Shown piece by piece: positions 1-8,743 of a stretch of 19,328 bases of DNA. Origin of the DNA: Jeotgalicoccus sp036782755. Its GTDB lineage: Bacteria > Bacillota > Bacilli > Staphylococcales > Salinicoccaceae. Made by a program: the position numbers and the translations under genes. How positions within the stretch are numbered: position 1 is the stretch's first letter; every line of letters begins with the position of its first letter. Under the pieces are notes generated by a model. It did not search any database. It was not told the origin of the DNA and saw only the letters and a list, made by a program, of their open reading frames with translations. The DNA is taken from positions 1 to 19,328 of the forward strand of contig DAIPYL010000028.1 in assembly GCA_036782755.1 (NCBI GenBank), read 5' to 3'.

Positions 1-897
1 ATTAATGTAAGATGCGTATTCCGGATCTTCCTGTTCAGTCGATGCCCGTTCTGTTTCATCGCGCTGAACTAAATTATCCGTAATATCGATACTGATTGCT
101 TCGTCGTATTCAGCTTGTGAAATTCTTTCATGCTGGAGCATCTGGTAGAGCACTGTATTTGTACGGTTTTTACCCGCTTCAGCGTCTACATATAAGTTGT
201 ACACATTCGGCAGATTCGACAGCCCTGCAAGATAAGCACTTTCCGCGATGTTTAATTCGGCAAGTTCTTTATCAAAGTAATACAGGCTCGCTGTACGGAT
301 ACCGTAAATACCGTCAGAGTAATAAATCTTGTTCAGATACATTTCAAGAATGTCATCTTTTGAATACTCCTGCTCCAGCCGGTAAGACAGGTAGGCTTCC
401 TGCGCTTTACGTTCTAGCGTCTGTTCCTCTGTCAGGAAGGCGCGTTTTACGACCTGCTGGGTAATGGTGCTTGCACCCTGTGAGGCGAAGCCGTCTGTAA
501 AGTTGCTGATGACTGCGCCGCCGAGACGGATAAAGTCAATCGCGCCGTGCTCGTAAAAACGGTCATCCTCTATAGCGAGTACCGCGTCCGTTACTTGTTC
601 AGGCACGTCTTCAATACTCACGTATTCCCGTTTCTGGCCCTGAAAGAGGGTGGTCACGAGTTCATCGTTATTGTCGTAAATTTCAGCGGGAACAGGGTCT
701 TTCAGCTTTTCGTCACTGAAAGCCGGTGCCTGGGATGCGTAATACGCAAACAGGACAGCACCGATAACAAGACCAATCAGTGCAAGCAGTGCACCGTATA
801 AAAACACTTTTTTAATTATTGATGATTTGGATTTTGACTGCTTTTTCTGTTCGGATTTCTTATCCTGCTGCTTACTCCTTTTAAAATTCGATTCCAT
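1..897 (-). CDS. pbp2: Class A penicillin-binding protein 2, N-terminal part (runs off left edge)
   Basis: Bifunctional peptidoglycan glycosyltransferase/transpeptidase anchored in the membrane. The minus strand is open from ATG at 897 to the window edge (299 codons). It encodes a Lys/Gln/Ser-rich cytoplasmic tail, one membrane anchor at about residues 27-50, and a GT51 domain. The GT51 motif IEDDRFYEHG places the catalytic Glu at residue 110; QGASTITQQ, RKAQEAY and EMYLNKIYY follow. The transpeptidase domain lies outside the window. The start has SD AGGGAGA overlapping the stop of recU 12 bp upstream, so the two are co-transcribed and probably translationally coupled. The recU-pbp2 pair is conserved in staphylococci and bacilli. 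PBP2 could also be called PBP1a-like; the recU linkage and the sequence favour PBP2. Confidence 0.93.
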   Translation of the reverse strand, partial: MESNFKRSKQQDKKSEQKKQSKSKSSIIKKVFLYGALLALIGLVIGAVLFAYYASQAPAFSDEKLKDPVPAEIYDNNDELVTTLFQGQKREYVSIEDVPEQVTDAVLAIEDDRFYEHGAIDFIRLGGAVISNFTDGFASQGASTITQQVVKRAFLTEEQTLERKAQEAYLSYRLEQEYSKDDILEMYLNKIYYSDGIYGIRTASLYYFDKELAELNIAESAYLAGLSNLPNVYNLYVDAEAGKNRTNTVLYQMLQHERISQAEYDEAISIDITDNLVQRDETERASTEQEDPEYASYIN

Positions 898-909
898 ATA
901 TAATTCTCC

Positions 910-1500
910 CTATTCAAAATAAAATTCGTCAACTGCAGCTAAATAATCATAACGCGGATTGTATTTGATTGGTAGTAAAATACTCTCTGCCTTAATGTCA
1001 GCATAGGTTATGGACTTTCTGCCATTGCCTAAATAATCGTCCCAGTGTTTAATGAAATGTTCAAACGGATAAAGGTAAGCTTCATCGTGAACAGTAAACT
1101 TAACAATCAGGAAAACCACACCGCCCTGATTATGGCAGGCGCGCATATGCTCGACCTGGTGTGCGTGAATGTTTATAAAAGGGAAGCGCGTTTTGTTGCG
1201 GGTTTCTTTCGCCTCAAAATCGATGTATCTTCCTCTGTATAACCCATTATAGTCGCTTGTCGATGGAACTTTAAAGTAGGCTTCCGTTATTTTAGCTTTT
1301 TTCCGTGACGGATAATCAACGTTGACAATCTGTACCGGTGTGGGCTTTTTATGAATAACTGCCCGTTTTGTATCCAGATAAAACTGATTGGTTTTATCGA
1401 GATCCTTTTCCAGTGTCATGCCCCGCTGACCGTAGTTAATCTCTTTATCAGCTCGCGGTGTATTTACCTGGTTTTTTTTGACTCCCTGCGGGTACTTCAT
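910..1500 (-). CDS. recU: Holliday junction resolvase RecU
   Basis: Endonuclease that resolves Holliday junctions during recombinational repair and chromosome segregation. The 196-residue product has the family fold: N-terminal NYGQRGMTLEKDL (about residues 22-34), then SDYNG and YIDFEAKET. Asp83, Glu96 and Lys98 match the catalytic acidic/Lys set of Bacillus RecU, with a constant offset of five residues. SD GGAGTG lies 7 nt before the ATG. It is the first gene of the leftward recU-pbp2 operon and diverges from yppE across an 86-95 bp AT-rich gap. No truncation or missing key residue is seen. Confidence 0.96.
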   Translation of the reverse strand: MKYPQGVKKNQVNTPRADKEINYGQRGMTLEKDLDKTNQFYLDTKRAVIHKKPTPVQIVNVDYPSRKKAKITEAYFKVPSTSDYNGLYRGRYIDFEAKETRNKTRFPFINIHAHQVEHMRACHNQGGVVFLIVKFTVHDEAYLYPFEHFIKHWDDYLGNGRKSITYADIKAESILLPIKYNPRYDYLAAVDEFYFE

Positions 1501-1586
1501 TAAATTAGCACTCCAAACATTTATTATATATACTTATTATTATATATTAATTAGAGTTTGATTAACATTTCATTATTATAGGTGGT
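1501..1586. promoter_or_regulatory. AT-rich divergent promoter region between recU and yppE
   Basis: This gap must hold the promoters for the leftward recU-pbp2 operon and the rightward yppE-ypsA-gpsB operon. It is almost pure A/T. Minus-strand TATAAT hexamers can be read at 1523-1528 and 1539-1544, and a plus-strand TATATT at 1543-1548. None is paired with a convincing -35 box, so exact start sites cannot be fixed. Confidence 0.35.
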
Positions 1587-1595
1587 GTGTCCAAA

Positions 1596-1922
1596 TTGTC
1601 AAGAAATGCATCGTACAGCGATTACCGCGAAATGCTCGATGAAATCGAAAGGCGCTATAACAAGGCCAGAGCAGGTTATGAGTTTGATTTCAAAACTGAA
1701 ATAGAACCTTTTTTAAATAAATATAAAGTGCTCGCAGATCAGCTGCAGCACATGCCGACTGATGAACGGCTGACAGAAACCATCAGGGAGGCCATGAGTG
1801 ATGAGCTGATGGAACTGTTAATGAGCTGCCACATCTCCCGCTTCAGTTTAAAACTGTATCATGAAAAATTCAAATATATTAATATGTGGGTGAATCACGC
1901 AGGGGAAGAAGGGTTGCTGTGA
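1596..1922 (+). CDS. yppE: YppE-like DUF1798 protein
   Basis: Small acidic, mostly helical cytoplasmic protein of the DUF1798 (YppE) family, function unknown. The assignment rests on its size, its helical character, and its position between recU and ypsA/gpsB as in bacilli and staphylococci. The start is uncertain. The frame opens with GTG at 1587, but the only good SD (AGGTGG, 1580-1585) is one base from that GTG and ten bases from a TTG at 1596. I therefore prefer TTG 1596 (108 residues), not the GTG (111 residues). Its TGA stop overlaps the GTG start of ypsA by four bases, which suggests translational coupling. Confidence 0.75.
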   Translation: MSRNASYSDYREMLDEIERRYNKARAGYEFDFKTEIEPFLNKYKVLADQLQHMPTDERLTETIREAMSDELMELLMSCHISRFSLKLYHEKFKYINMWVNHAGEEGLL

Positions 1923-2458
1923 GAGTATTCATTACAGGATACCGTCATTACGAGCTTGGCATCTTTAAAGATTCGCAGCCGGAAGTAAAAGTGCTCCGCG
2001 ATTTTCTGCGCCAGCGTATTATCAATCTCGCTGAAGAGGGGGCGGAGTGGTTTATCATCCAGGGCTATACGGGCATAGAGATGTATGCGGCCAATGAGAT
2101 TATCGACTTAAAGGAAGACTACGATATTAAGCTCGGCGTCTTAAAGCCGTTCCATAAGTTCGATGACCGGTATAACGAGTCCGATAAAATTAATTTAAAC
2201 AATATACTGGAACACGCCGATTTTCATCAGTTTATCTTTGAGAGGGAGTACGGCGACCCGGGAATGTTTAAGGCGATAAATCAGTTCGTTACATCGAATA
2301 CCGACTACGGACTGATTGTCTACGACAGCGAGACAGAAACGAATTTAAAATATATATACAGCCTAATGCTTGAATTAAGCGAGAAAAGTCATTATAATAT
2401 TGAAAGAATACAATTTGATGATATTAATGATTTCATTAATGACAGATATGATAGTTAA
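1919..2458 (+). CDS. ypsA: YpsA family protein (DUF1273, SLOG fold)
   Basis: Predicted Rossmann-like SLOG-superfamily protein of 179 residues. Visible family motifs are the N-terminal VFITGYRHYELGIF and the glycine/acidic nucleotide-site motif WFIIQGYTGIEMYAANE (about residues 40-56). YpsA has been linked to cell division in Bacillus and Staphylococcus; its ligand is not established. The frame is open further upstream, but GTG 1919 is the right start: SD AAGAAGGG lies about 5 nt before it, MRVFITG matches the family N-terminus, and GTGA overlaps the yppE stop. gpsB follows 11 bp later, an arrangement widely kept in Firmicutes. Confidence 0.9.
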   Translation: MRVFITGYRHYELGIFKDSQPEVKVLRDFLRQRIINLAEEGAEWFIIQGYTGIEMYAANEIIDLKEDYDIKLGVLKPFHKFDDRYNESDKINLNNILEHADFHQFIFEREYGDPGMFKAINQFVTSNTDYGLIVYDSETETNLKYIYSLMLELSEKSHYNIERIQFDDINDFINDRYDS

Positions 2459-2469
2459 GAGGTGTAAGT

Positions 2470-2796
2470 ATGAGTGACTATACGCTAAAGCTGTCTGCAA
2501 AAGATATATTCGAGAAAGAATTCGAAAAATCACTAAGAGGTTTTAAACCGATAGAAGTAGATAGTTTTCTTGACGACGTTATCAGTGATTATCAGAAGAT
2601 GGCAGACATGAACAACAACATTAAAAAGCTTGAAGAAGAAAATGCACGTTTAAAAAAGGAAGTTGAAGACCTCCGCATCCGGGTGGCTACGAACACACGC
2701 ACTCAGGGCGGCAGCGGACAGAGTCAGCAGATTGATATATTAAAACGTCTGTCGAGTCTCGAGAAGCAGGTTTTTGGCAGTTCAAAAAAGCAGTAA
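2470..2796 (+). CDS. gpsB: Cell division regulator GpsB (DivIVA family)
   Basis: Small coiled-coil adaptor of the divisome. In Firmicutes it links PBPs, FtsZ or EzrA, and septal wall synthesis. The 108-residue protein has the DivIVA/GpsB membrane-binding N-terminus (LSAKDIFEKEFEKSLRGF, then EVDSFLDDV, residues 6-40), a central heptad coiled coil at about residues 43-75, and a Gln/Ser/Gly-rich linker. The conserved C-terminal helix is LKRLSSLEKQVFG. SD GAGGTG precedes ATG 2470. It follows ypsA directly and lies just upstream of rnpB. Its client PBP2 is encoded about 1.5 kb away on the other strand. Confidence 0.96.
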   Translation: MSDYTLKLSAKDIFEKEFEKSLRGFKPIEVDSFLDDVISDYQKMADMNNNIKKLEEENARLKKEVEDLRIRVATNTRTQGGSGQSQQIDILKRLSSLEKQVFGSSKKQ

Positions 2797-2802
2797 CATG
2801 AT

Positions 2803-2831
2803 TTAATATGTATTTTAAGAGTTTTTAAAAT
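2803..2831 (+). promoter_or_regulatory. Possible rnpB promoter
   Basis: TAAAAT at 2826-2831 is a fair -10 box, with TTAATA at 2803-2808 as a weak -35 (17 bp spacer). The predicted start at about 2838 agrees with the 5' end of the RNase P RNA judged from its terminal helix. The match is modest. Confidence 0.4.
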
Positions 2832-2837
2832 AAATAA

Positions 2838-3250
2838 GACGGTAACTCGGATAATCGCTATGCAGCCTGACTGCATAGAGGAAAGTCCATGCTCACACAG
2901 TCTGAGATGACTGTAGTGTTCGTGCCAGACGAAACAATAAGTCTGGGCAATGATATTTTATATCTTGACGGCTGCGAAATATTCTAAGTGCTTACGCATA
3001 TGAGTAGAGTAGCTTTAAAAGTGCCACAGAAACGAGCTTCTGAAGAAATGACGAAGGTGGAACGCGGTAAACCCCTCGAGTGAGCAATCCAAATTAGGTA
3101 GGAGCACTTTCCAACAGGAATTCAACTGGCGGAGAGATATTATTCATTTAATATAGACAGATGATTATCACCAATGTGCGAGTGTATACTAGTGCACGCC
3201 AGCAGCACAGCGGGACAGAACATGGCTTATAGAGAAACCGGACTAGAGAA
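2838..3250 (+). ncRNA. rnpB: RNase P RNA, type B
   Basis: Catalytic RNA of RNase P, which matures tRNA 5' ends. Conserved segments are readable in order: GAGGAAAGTCC at 2878-2888, the AGTAGCTTTAAAAGTGCCACAG region near 3004-3029, GGTGGAACGCGGTAAACCCC at about 3056-3075, and ACATGGCTTA near 3220-3229. The CTATGCAG/CTGCATAG hairpin just before the first block corresponds to P3. The ends are approximate: 5' CGGT and CTC pair with 3' GAG and ACCG to close P1. Its position directly after gpsB matches staphylococci and bacilli. Confidence 0.96.
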
Positions 3251-3284
3251 AAAGCTCTCCACTTTGATGGAGAGCTTTTTTTAT
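3250..3284 (+). terminator. Rho-independent terminator of rnpB
   Basis: A 9-bp stem AGCTCTCCA (3253-3261) / TGGAGAGCT (3268-3276) has a 6-nt loop and is followed by a T run to 3282. It begins right after the mature RNase P RNA. Confidence 0.93.
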
Positions 3285-3304
3285 GTATATATTCATACTA
3301 TAAT
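3276..3304 (+). promoter_or_regulatory. Promoter of the ypsC-dynA run
   Basis: A perfect TATAAT at 3299-3304 lies 33 bp before the ypsC ATG. The -35 position (3276-3281) is only a T run left by the rnpB terminator, so recognition would lean on the -10 box. ypsC follows with SD AGGAG at 3323-3327. Confidence 0.5.
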
Positions 3305-3337
3305 AGTAACAAATCAAACTTTAGGAGCGTCTTACTT

Positions 3338-4462
3338 ATGAACTTCAAATTTATAGTCAATACACCGATGGGACTCGAACGTGTCGTATCGGATGAAATC
3401 AAATCCCTCGGCCTTGAAACAGAACTCGAAAACGGCCGCGTCTACTTCGAAGGTGACGAACGTACAATCGTTGAAACGAACTTGAAACTCCGTACAGTCG
3501 ACCGTATCAGAATCGTGCTCGGCGACTTCACTGTGAAAACATTCGACGAGCTGTTTGAAGCGGTTAAAGCATTGCCGCTGTCTGATATTCTCGGACCGAA
3601 TGCAGAATTCCCGGTTACAGGACGCTCCCACAAGTCGACACTGTACAGTGTGCCGGATGTGCAGCGTATAACAAAGAAAGCCATCGTTGAACATTTAAAA
3701 GATGCATTCAGCATGTCAGGGAAACTGCCCGAAGACGGCCCGCGCTATAAAATCGATATTAATATTTTAAAAGACAGAGCAGTTCTTACTGTGGATACGA
3801 GCGGTGATGCTCTGCACAAACGCGGCTACAGACTGGCACAGGGTGATGCGCCGATTAAAGAGACACTTGCTGCATCCATGCTGAAGCTTGCGAACTACAC
3901 AGGCGACAACACGCTGTATGATCCATTTACAGGCTCAGGCACAATCGCACTTGAAGCGGCAATGATTGCACGCAATATCGCACCGGGCTCAAACCGTTCA
4001 TTCGACAGTGAGTCATGGGATATTATTCCGGAAGATATGTGGACGGAAGTCCGTACAGAGTGTGAAAACGCGGCGGACTACGACAAAGAAATTAAAATTT
4101 ACGCAACAGACATCGAGCCGGGGATGATTGACATCGCGATTAAAAATGCGGAAGAAGTTGGGCTCGAATCCGATATTGAATTCAGCACGCTGGATGTACA
4201 CGATTTAAACGATATCGATAAAAACGCACAGCTTGTTACAAACCCGCCGTACGGTGAACGTATCGGTGAAGCGAAAGCAGTAGAGTCGATGTACGGCAAG
4301 ATCGGCCAGCTGATGGAAGATCACCCGACAATGAACGTCTACTTAATGACATCGAGCAAAGAGTTTGAGGAAATCGTCGGCAAAAAAGCAACGAAACGCA
4401 GAAAGCTGTTTAACGGCTATATCGAAACGACGTTCTATCAATACTGGGGAGTGAAAGAATAG
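3338..4462 (+). CDS. ypsC: THUMP-domain class I RNA methyltransferase (YpsC/RlmL-like)
   Basis: SAM-dependent methyltransferase predicted to make N2-methylguanine in 23S rRNA; this is the family role and is not proven here. The 374-residue protein has an N-terminal ferredoxin-like/THUMP region (about residues 1-155) and a Rossmann methyltransferase domain. Motif I is DPFTGSGTIALEAA, beginning at Asp195. The catalytic motif NPPYGER starts at Asn302 and is typical of N2-guanine RNA methyltransferases. The length fits single-domain YpsC, not the double-domain enterobacterial RlmL/RlmKL. It is the first gene after the rnpB terminator, and its TAG abuts the TTG start of the dynamin gene. Confidence 0.93.
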   Translation: MNFKFIVNTPMGLERVVSDEIKSLGLETELENGRVYFEGDERTIVETNLKLRTVDRIRIVLGDFTVKTFDELFEAVKALPLSDILGPNAEFPVTGRSHKSTLYSVPDVQRITKKAIVEHLKDAFSMSGKLPEDGPRYKIDINILKDRAVLTVDTSGDALHKRGYRLAQGDAPIKETLAASMLKLANYTGDNTLYDPFTGSGTIALEAAMIARNIAPGSNRSFDSESWDIIPEDMWTEVRTECENAADYDKEIKIYATDIEPGMIDIAIKNAEEVGLESDIEFSTLDVHDLNDIDKNAQLVTNPPYGERIGEAKAVESMYGKIGQLMEDHPTMNVYLMTSSKEFEEIVGKKATKRRKLFNGYIETTFYQYWGVKE

Positions 4463-7400
4463 TTGTCATCACAAGGGAAAAACAGACAGACGCTTAATAC
4501 ACTGTATAAATTAAAAAAAGAAATTCTTAAATCCGATAACGATACGCTCGTATCGCAGATTGATCATGCCATTCAGAAAACGTATAACGAACAGCTGGTA
4601 TTTTCATTTATCGGCCATTACTCGGCGGGGAAATCGAGCCTGATTAACTATCTTTTAAATCAGGACATTCTGCCGTCATCACCGGTACCGACGACAAGCA
4701 ATACCGTCTCGGTGCAGATCGGTGACAAAAAAGGGATTCAGGCGTTTATCAACCAGTATCAGTACGCGGCCCTCGATAACTACGACGAGCTGAAGTCACT
4801 CAATACAATGGATATGGATATTCAGGCGATTACGATGGATATAGAGGCGGAAGACTATCAGAACAATACGGTCTTCCAGGATACGCCGGGGGTGGACTCC
4901 AATACGGACAGCCACGAAGAATCGGCCAACCGCTTTTTACTGAACAGTGATTTAATATTCTTTACGGTGGAGTACAACCACGTGGAGAGCGAGCACAACT
5001 TAACGCTGTTAAAAGAAATTGCAGGTCTCGATATTCCGCTGGTATTAATCATTAATCAGATCGATAAGCACGATAACCGCGAGATTACGATGGATACGTT
5101 CTTAAACCGCGTTAAACGCACGCTGGCGAACTGGAACATTCATCCGGAGCATTTATTCACAACGTCTATCTATGACTCGCCGTACAACCGTATAGACGAG
5201 CTGAAGGCATTCATTAAAGAGAAGGAAGCAGCCCGCGCGTCGCTCGAAGCATCATATGACGCTCGTATTACGAAAAATATAGAAGATAAACAGCTCGAAT
5301 ACCTGCGTGATGAACTCGACACACTGACCGGTCAACTGCAGCTCGATAATGAACTCACTATAGAACGTGCCGGGGAGCGTATCGAGTATTTAAACAATGA
5401 AATTAACAAAGCGGAGATTAACCATCTGCGCAGTGATGAAGATGAATTAAGAACGCATGTTAAGGAATCGGTGAAAAAGCTCGTTAAAGACAGCTATTTA
5501 TTCCCGCATCAGGTGAAAGACGCCATTACGGAATATTTGAGAATTATGGCAGGGGAAAAGAAAGCAGGCGGACTGTTCGGCAGAAAGAAGAAAGAGCAGG
5601 CCATGCTGGAGGAAACGCTCGCGGAAGTCGACAATGCAATACAGCCTGTCATACATACAGAGATTAATGCCAACATTAACAGTTTCTTTCAGTCGCTCGG
5701 CTTGATTGGTGAACCGTTTAAATTCGAATGGGATAACGGCTTCCTCGGGGAAGAGAAGATGACTTCACTGAACCAGACGTATATAACGAATTACTTCGAT
5801 AAGCTGAAATCAGCACTGACGAAAGAAGTATCGGAACTGAGTGTGCAGCACATACGTAAGCTGACACCGGAAAATACAGGGGAAGTCAAAGCACAGACCA
5901 CGCTCACGACAGAGAAGGCGCTGTATATTAAAGCAAAAGAACTGCTCGAGCTGATTGAATCACTGGATACACAGAATTACCGTCATTTTTATATTCATAT
6001 GGATGACGAAATCGATAAACTTAATCTGCTGGAAGAGATTACTTTATCCATCAATGAAAACAATCACGTTGAAGCGGTCGAAAGTGGACATAATGAATTT
6101 ATGGTTAACAATGAAGCGGGCATGAATTTAACACCGTTCAGAGAACTGACGGAATTACTGGAGTCATTACCGCGCTATAAAGATTATCAACGCCTGATCA
6201 GTGACAAGCTCGCACGTATCGATAACGGCAAAGCGAATATCAGTGTATTCGGCGGATTCAGTGCAGGGAAGACAACGTTCATTAATGCGCTTATGGGGGA
6301 TAAGTATTTAACGACCAGTCCAAACCCGACGACTGCTACGATTACGGAAATTAATAATGACGAGACAAGTACAGTCGTGTATAAAGATGAAGCGGATTTA
6401 ACAGAAACGCTGAAGACACTGTCCGGAGAAAGCCATGATACGGCAGACGGCTATAAGAAGTGGATTAATAAGAACATTGCCAAAGCCGATGAAACATATA
6501 AACCGCTTCTGTCGGGAATCATCGAAAACTACGACAAGTATAAAGACGAACTTGGCCAGACGGTCAGTATCGACACGAATGAGTTAATAGAAAAAATCAG
6601 CAATGACAAAGACTCTACATTTATTCATAAGGCTAACGTATCACTCGATAATAACATGACCAAATCATATACACTTGTCGATTCACCGGGAATTAACTCG
6701 ATTAACGCCCGTCATACGTCGGAGACGAGAGACATTATTACAGAAAGCGATATGATTATTTACGTATCGTACTATAACCATGTATTCTCCCGTTCGGATG
6801 AAACGTTCCTGCAGTATATCCAGTCGCTTAAAGGGAAAGACTTCCCGATTATCTTTATTATTAACGCGGTGGACTTGATGAAGTCTGCAGCGGATAAAGA
6901 GAAAGTGCTCGACTATATGCGCAGCGCATTAAATACGATGCATATTAAACACGTACTGTATCCGGTATCGAGTAAACGTGCGCTTGATGAAGGTGACGAT
7001 TACTTCAATAAGGCACAGGAAGAAATTATGACGATTGCAGACCAGCAGTCGGGGAATGTGCAGTATAAGACATTGCAGGAAACGCGCAGCCAGCTGATTA
7101 ATACGCTTGAGAGTAATATACGGCAGTTTGAAGATAACGGGGAAGAGCGCAGGAAGCTTCTTGAATTAAGGAAAAACCTGTTAACGGACATAGAAGGCAT
7201 TAAAGCAGCCAGTATTAACGAACCGCTTAAGCAGGAAATTGACATTATACTCACGTATCTGACGAAGCGTCTGGAACTTCAGCTGTACGATTACTTAAAA
7301 GGGCTGCTTACAGTGTCGCAGATGAGCGACAAGCACTATCTGAAGAACAACCGCTCAATTATCGTGCGTAATATCGAAGACTTTCTGACGCTTGAGACGA

Positions 7401-7846
7401 GTATTGCCTTTAATGCGGTATATCGTCAGGCAGATCAGAAAACAACGCAGATGATTACACAGTTTAACGAGCGTCTTGCATTATCAGGGACACCGGGTAC
7501 ACTCGCAGTCACAAGTGTGAAAGCACCGGAGCCGGCAGTTCATATAGACGAAGAAGTACTTAAACCGTTCGATAAGATGCTGTACCAGAGCAGAAACAAA
7601 ACTCAGGATTACAGAGATACGCTTTTAGAGCTGGCAGAGACACTTGTCAGTTCAATTGACCAGGTTGCGTTAAAAGCGCAGATGGAAGAGCTTGCTGAAA
7701 ACTATACGGCGCTCCTTGACATGGAGCTTGAAGCGGACCGCAATGATATTACTGCGGCACTGACAGAAGAACCGGAAGAAATATCACGGACGGACTACGA
7801 TGAAGATGCAGCACTGCTTAAAGCAGTAAAGCGCATCGCTTTATAA
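4463..7846 (+). CDS. dynA: Tandem dynamin-like GTPase (DynA/YpbR type)
   Basis: Large (1127 residues) bacterial dynamin carrying two complete dynamin heads in one chain. Head 1 has P-loop GHYSAGKSS (Gly51-Ser59), switch DTPG at Asp140 and NQID at Asn198. Head 2 has GGFSAGKTT (Gly597-Thr605), DSPG at Asp740 and NAVD at Asn801. Each head is followed by a long, charged helical stalk. A Gly/Lys-rich patch (KKAGGLFGRKKK, about residues 367-378) may be a membrane-binding paddle. In B. subtilis the tandem protein DynA fuses membranes and helps cells withstand phage and pore-forming agents; the same role here is inferred. The start is TTG directly after the ypsC stop, with GGGGAG about 11 nt upstream. 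Confidence 0.92.
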   Translation: MSSQGKNRQTLNTLYKLKKEILKSDNDTLVSQIDHAIQKTYNEQLVFSFIGHYSAGKSSLINYLLNQDILPSSPVPTTSNTVSVQIGDKKGIQAFINQYQYAALDNYDELKSLNTMDMDIQAITMDIEAEDYQNNTVFQDTPGVDSNTDSHEESANRFLLNSDLIFFTVEYNHVESEHNLTLLKEIAGLDIPLVLIINQIDKHDNREITMDTFLNRVKRTLANWNIHPEHLFTTSIYDSPYNRIDELKAFIKEKEAARASLEASYDARITKNIEDKQLEYLRDELDTLTGQLQLDNELTIERAGERIEYLNNEINKAEINHLRSDEDELRTHVKESVKKLVKDSYLFPHQVKDAITEYLRIMAGEKKAGGLFGRKKKEQAMLEETLAEVDNAIQPVIHTEINANINSFFQSLGLIGEPFKFEWDNGFLGEEKMTSLNQTYITNYFDKLKSALTKEVSELSVQHIRKLTPENTGEVKAQTTLTTEKALYIKAKELLELIESLDTQNYRHFYIHMDDEIDKLNLLEEITLSINENNHVEAVESGHNEFMVNNEAGMNLTPFRELTELLESLPRYKDYQRLISDKLARIDNGKANISVFGGFSAGKTTFINALMGDKYLTTSPNPTTATITEINNDETSTVVYKDEADLTETLKTLSGESHDTADGYKKWINKNIAKADETYKPLLSGIIENYDKYKDELGQTVSIDTNELIEKISNDKDSTFIHKANVSLDNNMTKSYTLVDSPGINSINARHTSETRDIITESDMIIYVSYYNHVFSRSDETFLQYIQSLKGKDFPIIFIINAVDLMKSAADKEKVLDYMRSALNTMHIKHVLYPVSSKRALDEGDDYFNKAQEEIMTIADQQSGNVQYKTLQETRSQLINTLESNIRQFEDNGEERRKLLELRKNLLTDIEGIKAASINEPLKQEIDIILTYLTKRLELQLYDYLKGLLTVSQMSDKHYLKNNRSIIVRNIEDFLTLETSIAFNAVYRQADQKTTQMITQFNERLALSGTPGTLAVTSVKAPEPAVHIDEEVLKPFDKMLYQSRNKTQDYRDTLLELAETLVSSIDQVALKAQMEELAENYTALLDMELEADRNDITAALTEEPEEISRTDYDEDAALLKAVKRIAL

Positions 7847-7862
7847 TAATGGAGGGAAATTT

Positions 7863-8738
7863 TTGACACAGCATACTTTAATAATAGACGGCATGGCATT
7901 ACTGTTCAGACACTTTTATGCGACGAGTTTCCGCAATCAGTTTATGTACAATAACAAGGAACTCCCGACGAATGGTGTTCAGGGCATGCTGAGACATACA
8001 TTCAAACTGCTTGAACTGACCCGCCCGGATAATGTGATTATTGCATGGGATATGGGTTCGAAATCGGTGCGCAATGAATGGTATGAAGGCTATAAAGCGA
8101 ACCGTGTAGCGCCGCCGGAAGAAATGGTGCCGCAGTTCGATATGATTAAAGACGTCATGCACGATATCGGTTTTTACCAGGACGGTATTGCAGGATATGA
8201 AGCGGATGATGTAATCGGTACAGTGGCACAGCACGTGGACAATCTGACAATCGTCAGCGGAGACCGCGACCTGCTTCAGCTGATCAATCAGACGAACAGA
8301 ATCTGGCTGACGAAAAAAGGCTATACGGAATATCACTACTATGACTTTAAAGCCTTTAACGACCAGTACGGTATTACACCGGAGCAGTTTATCGATGTGA
8401 AAGCATTGATGGGTGACGCCAGTGACGGCTATTCAGGCGTCTCAGGCATCGGAGAGAAGACGGCATTGAAACTGATTCAGACTCACGGTTCGGTCGACAC
8501 ACTGCTCGATAACCTGAATACGCTGACACCGAAAATGCAGGAGAAGATTAACAGCGATATGGAATCGCTCCGCATGTCACAGCGTCTGGCTAAAATTATT
8601 ACAGATGTGCCGATTAAACTCGACGGCCTGACGGACAGGAGTGCGCACAATCTCGATATCAATCATGTGAACAATGTACTCCAGCATCATGACCTTCGTC
8701 TCGCAGAGAAGTACTTATCAACTTTAAATTTAGGATGA
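7863..8738 (+). CDS. 5'-3' exonuclease (YpcP/ExoR-like, PolI exonuclease-domain family)
   Basis: Stand-alone FEN-type 5' nuclease of 291 residues, related to the N-terminal domain of DNA polymerase I and expected to remove flaps or RNA primers. Metal-binding acids lie in the usual motifs: IIDG (Asp9), GYEADD (Asp115, Asp116), SGDRD (Asp134, Asp136) and MGDASDGYSG (Asp185, Asp188). A helix-three-turn-helix DNA-binding motif (GVSGIGEKTALKLI) follows. The start is TTG with SD GGAGGG six bases upstream. The RNase HI-like gene follows five bases later, so two primer-removal-type nucleases are expressed together. Confidence 0.92.
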   Translation: MTQHTLIIDGMALLFRHFYATSFRNQFMYNNKELPTNGVQGMLRHTFKLLELTRPDNVIIAWDMGSKSVRNEWYEGYKANRVAPPEEMVPQFDMIKDVMHDIGFYQDGIAGYEADDVIGTVAQHVDNLTIVSGDRDLLQLINQTNRIWLTKKGYTEYHYYDFKAFNDQYGITPEQFIDVKALMGDASDGYSGVSGIGEKTALKLIQTHGSVDTLLDNLNTLTPKMQEKINSDMESLRMSQRLAKIITDVPIKLDGLTDRSAHNLDINHVNNVLQHHDLRLAEKYLSTLNLG

Positions 8739-8743
8739 TGTAA

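Noticed and set aside
96..801. Plus-strand open frames antisense to pbp2
   Set aside because: The minus strand reads through as PBP2 with GT51 motifs; the plus frames are shadows with no SD or domain.
2838..3250. Possible tmRNA, riboswitch or protein-coding gene in the gpsB-ypsC gap
   Set aside because: The conserved RNase P blocks and the terminator account for the whole stretch.
7899..8336. 145-residue open frame on the minus strand inside the exonuclease gene
   Set aside because: It is antisense to a clear family gene with intact catalytic motifs, and its own translation has no recognisable domain.
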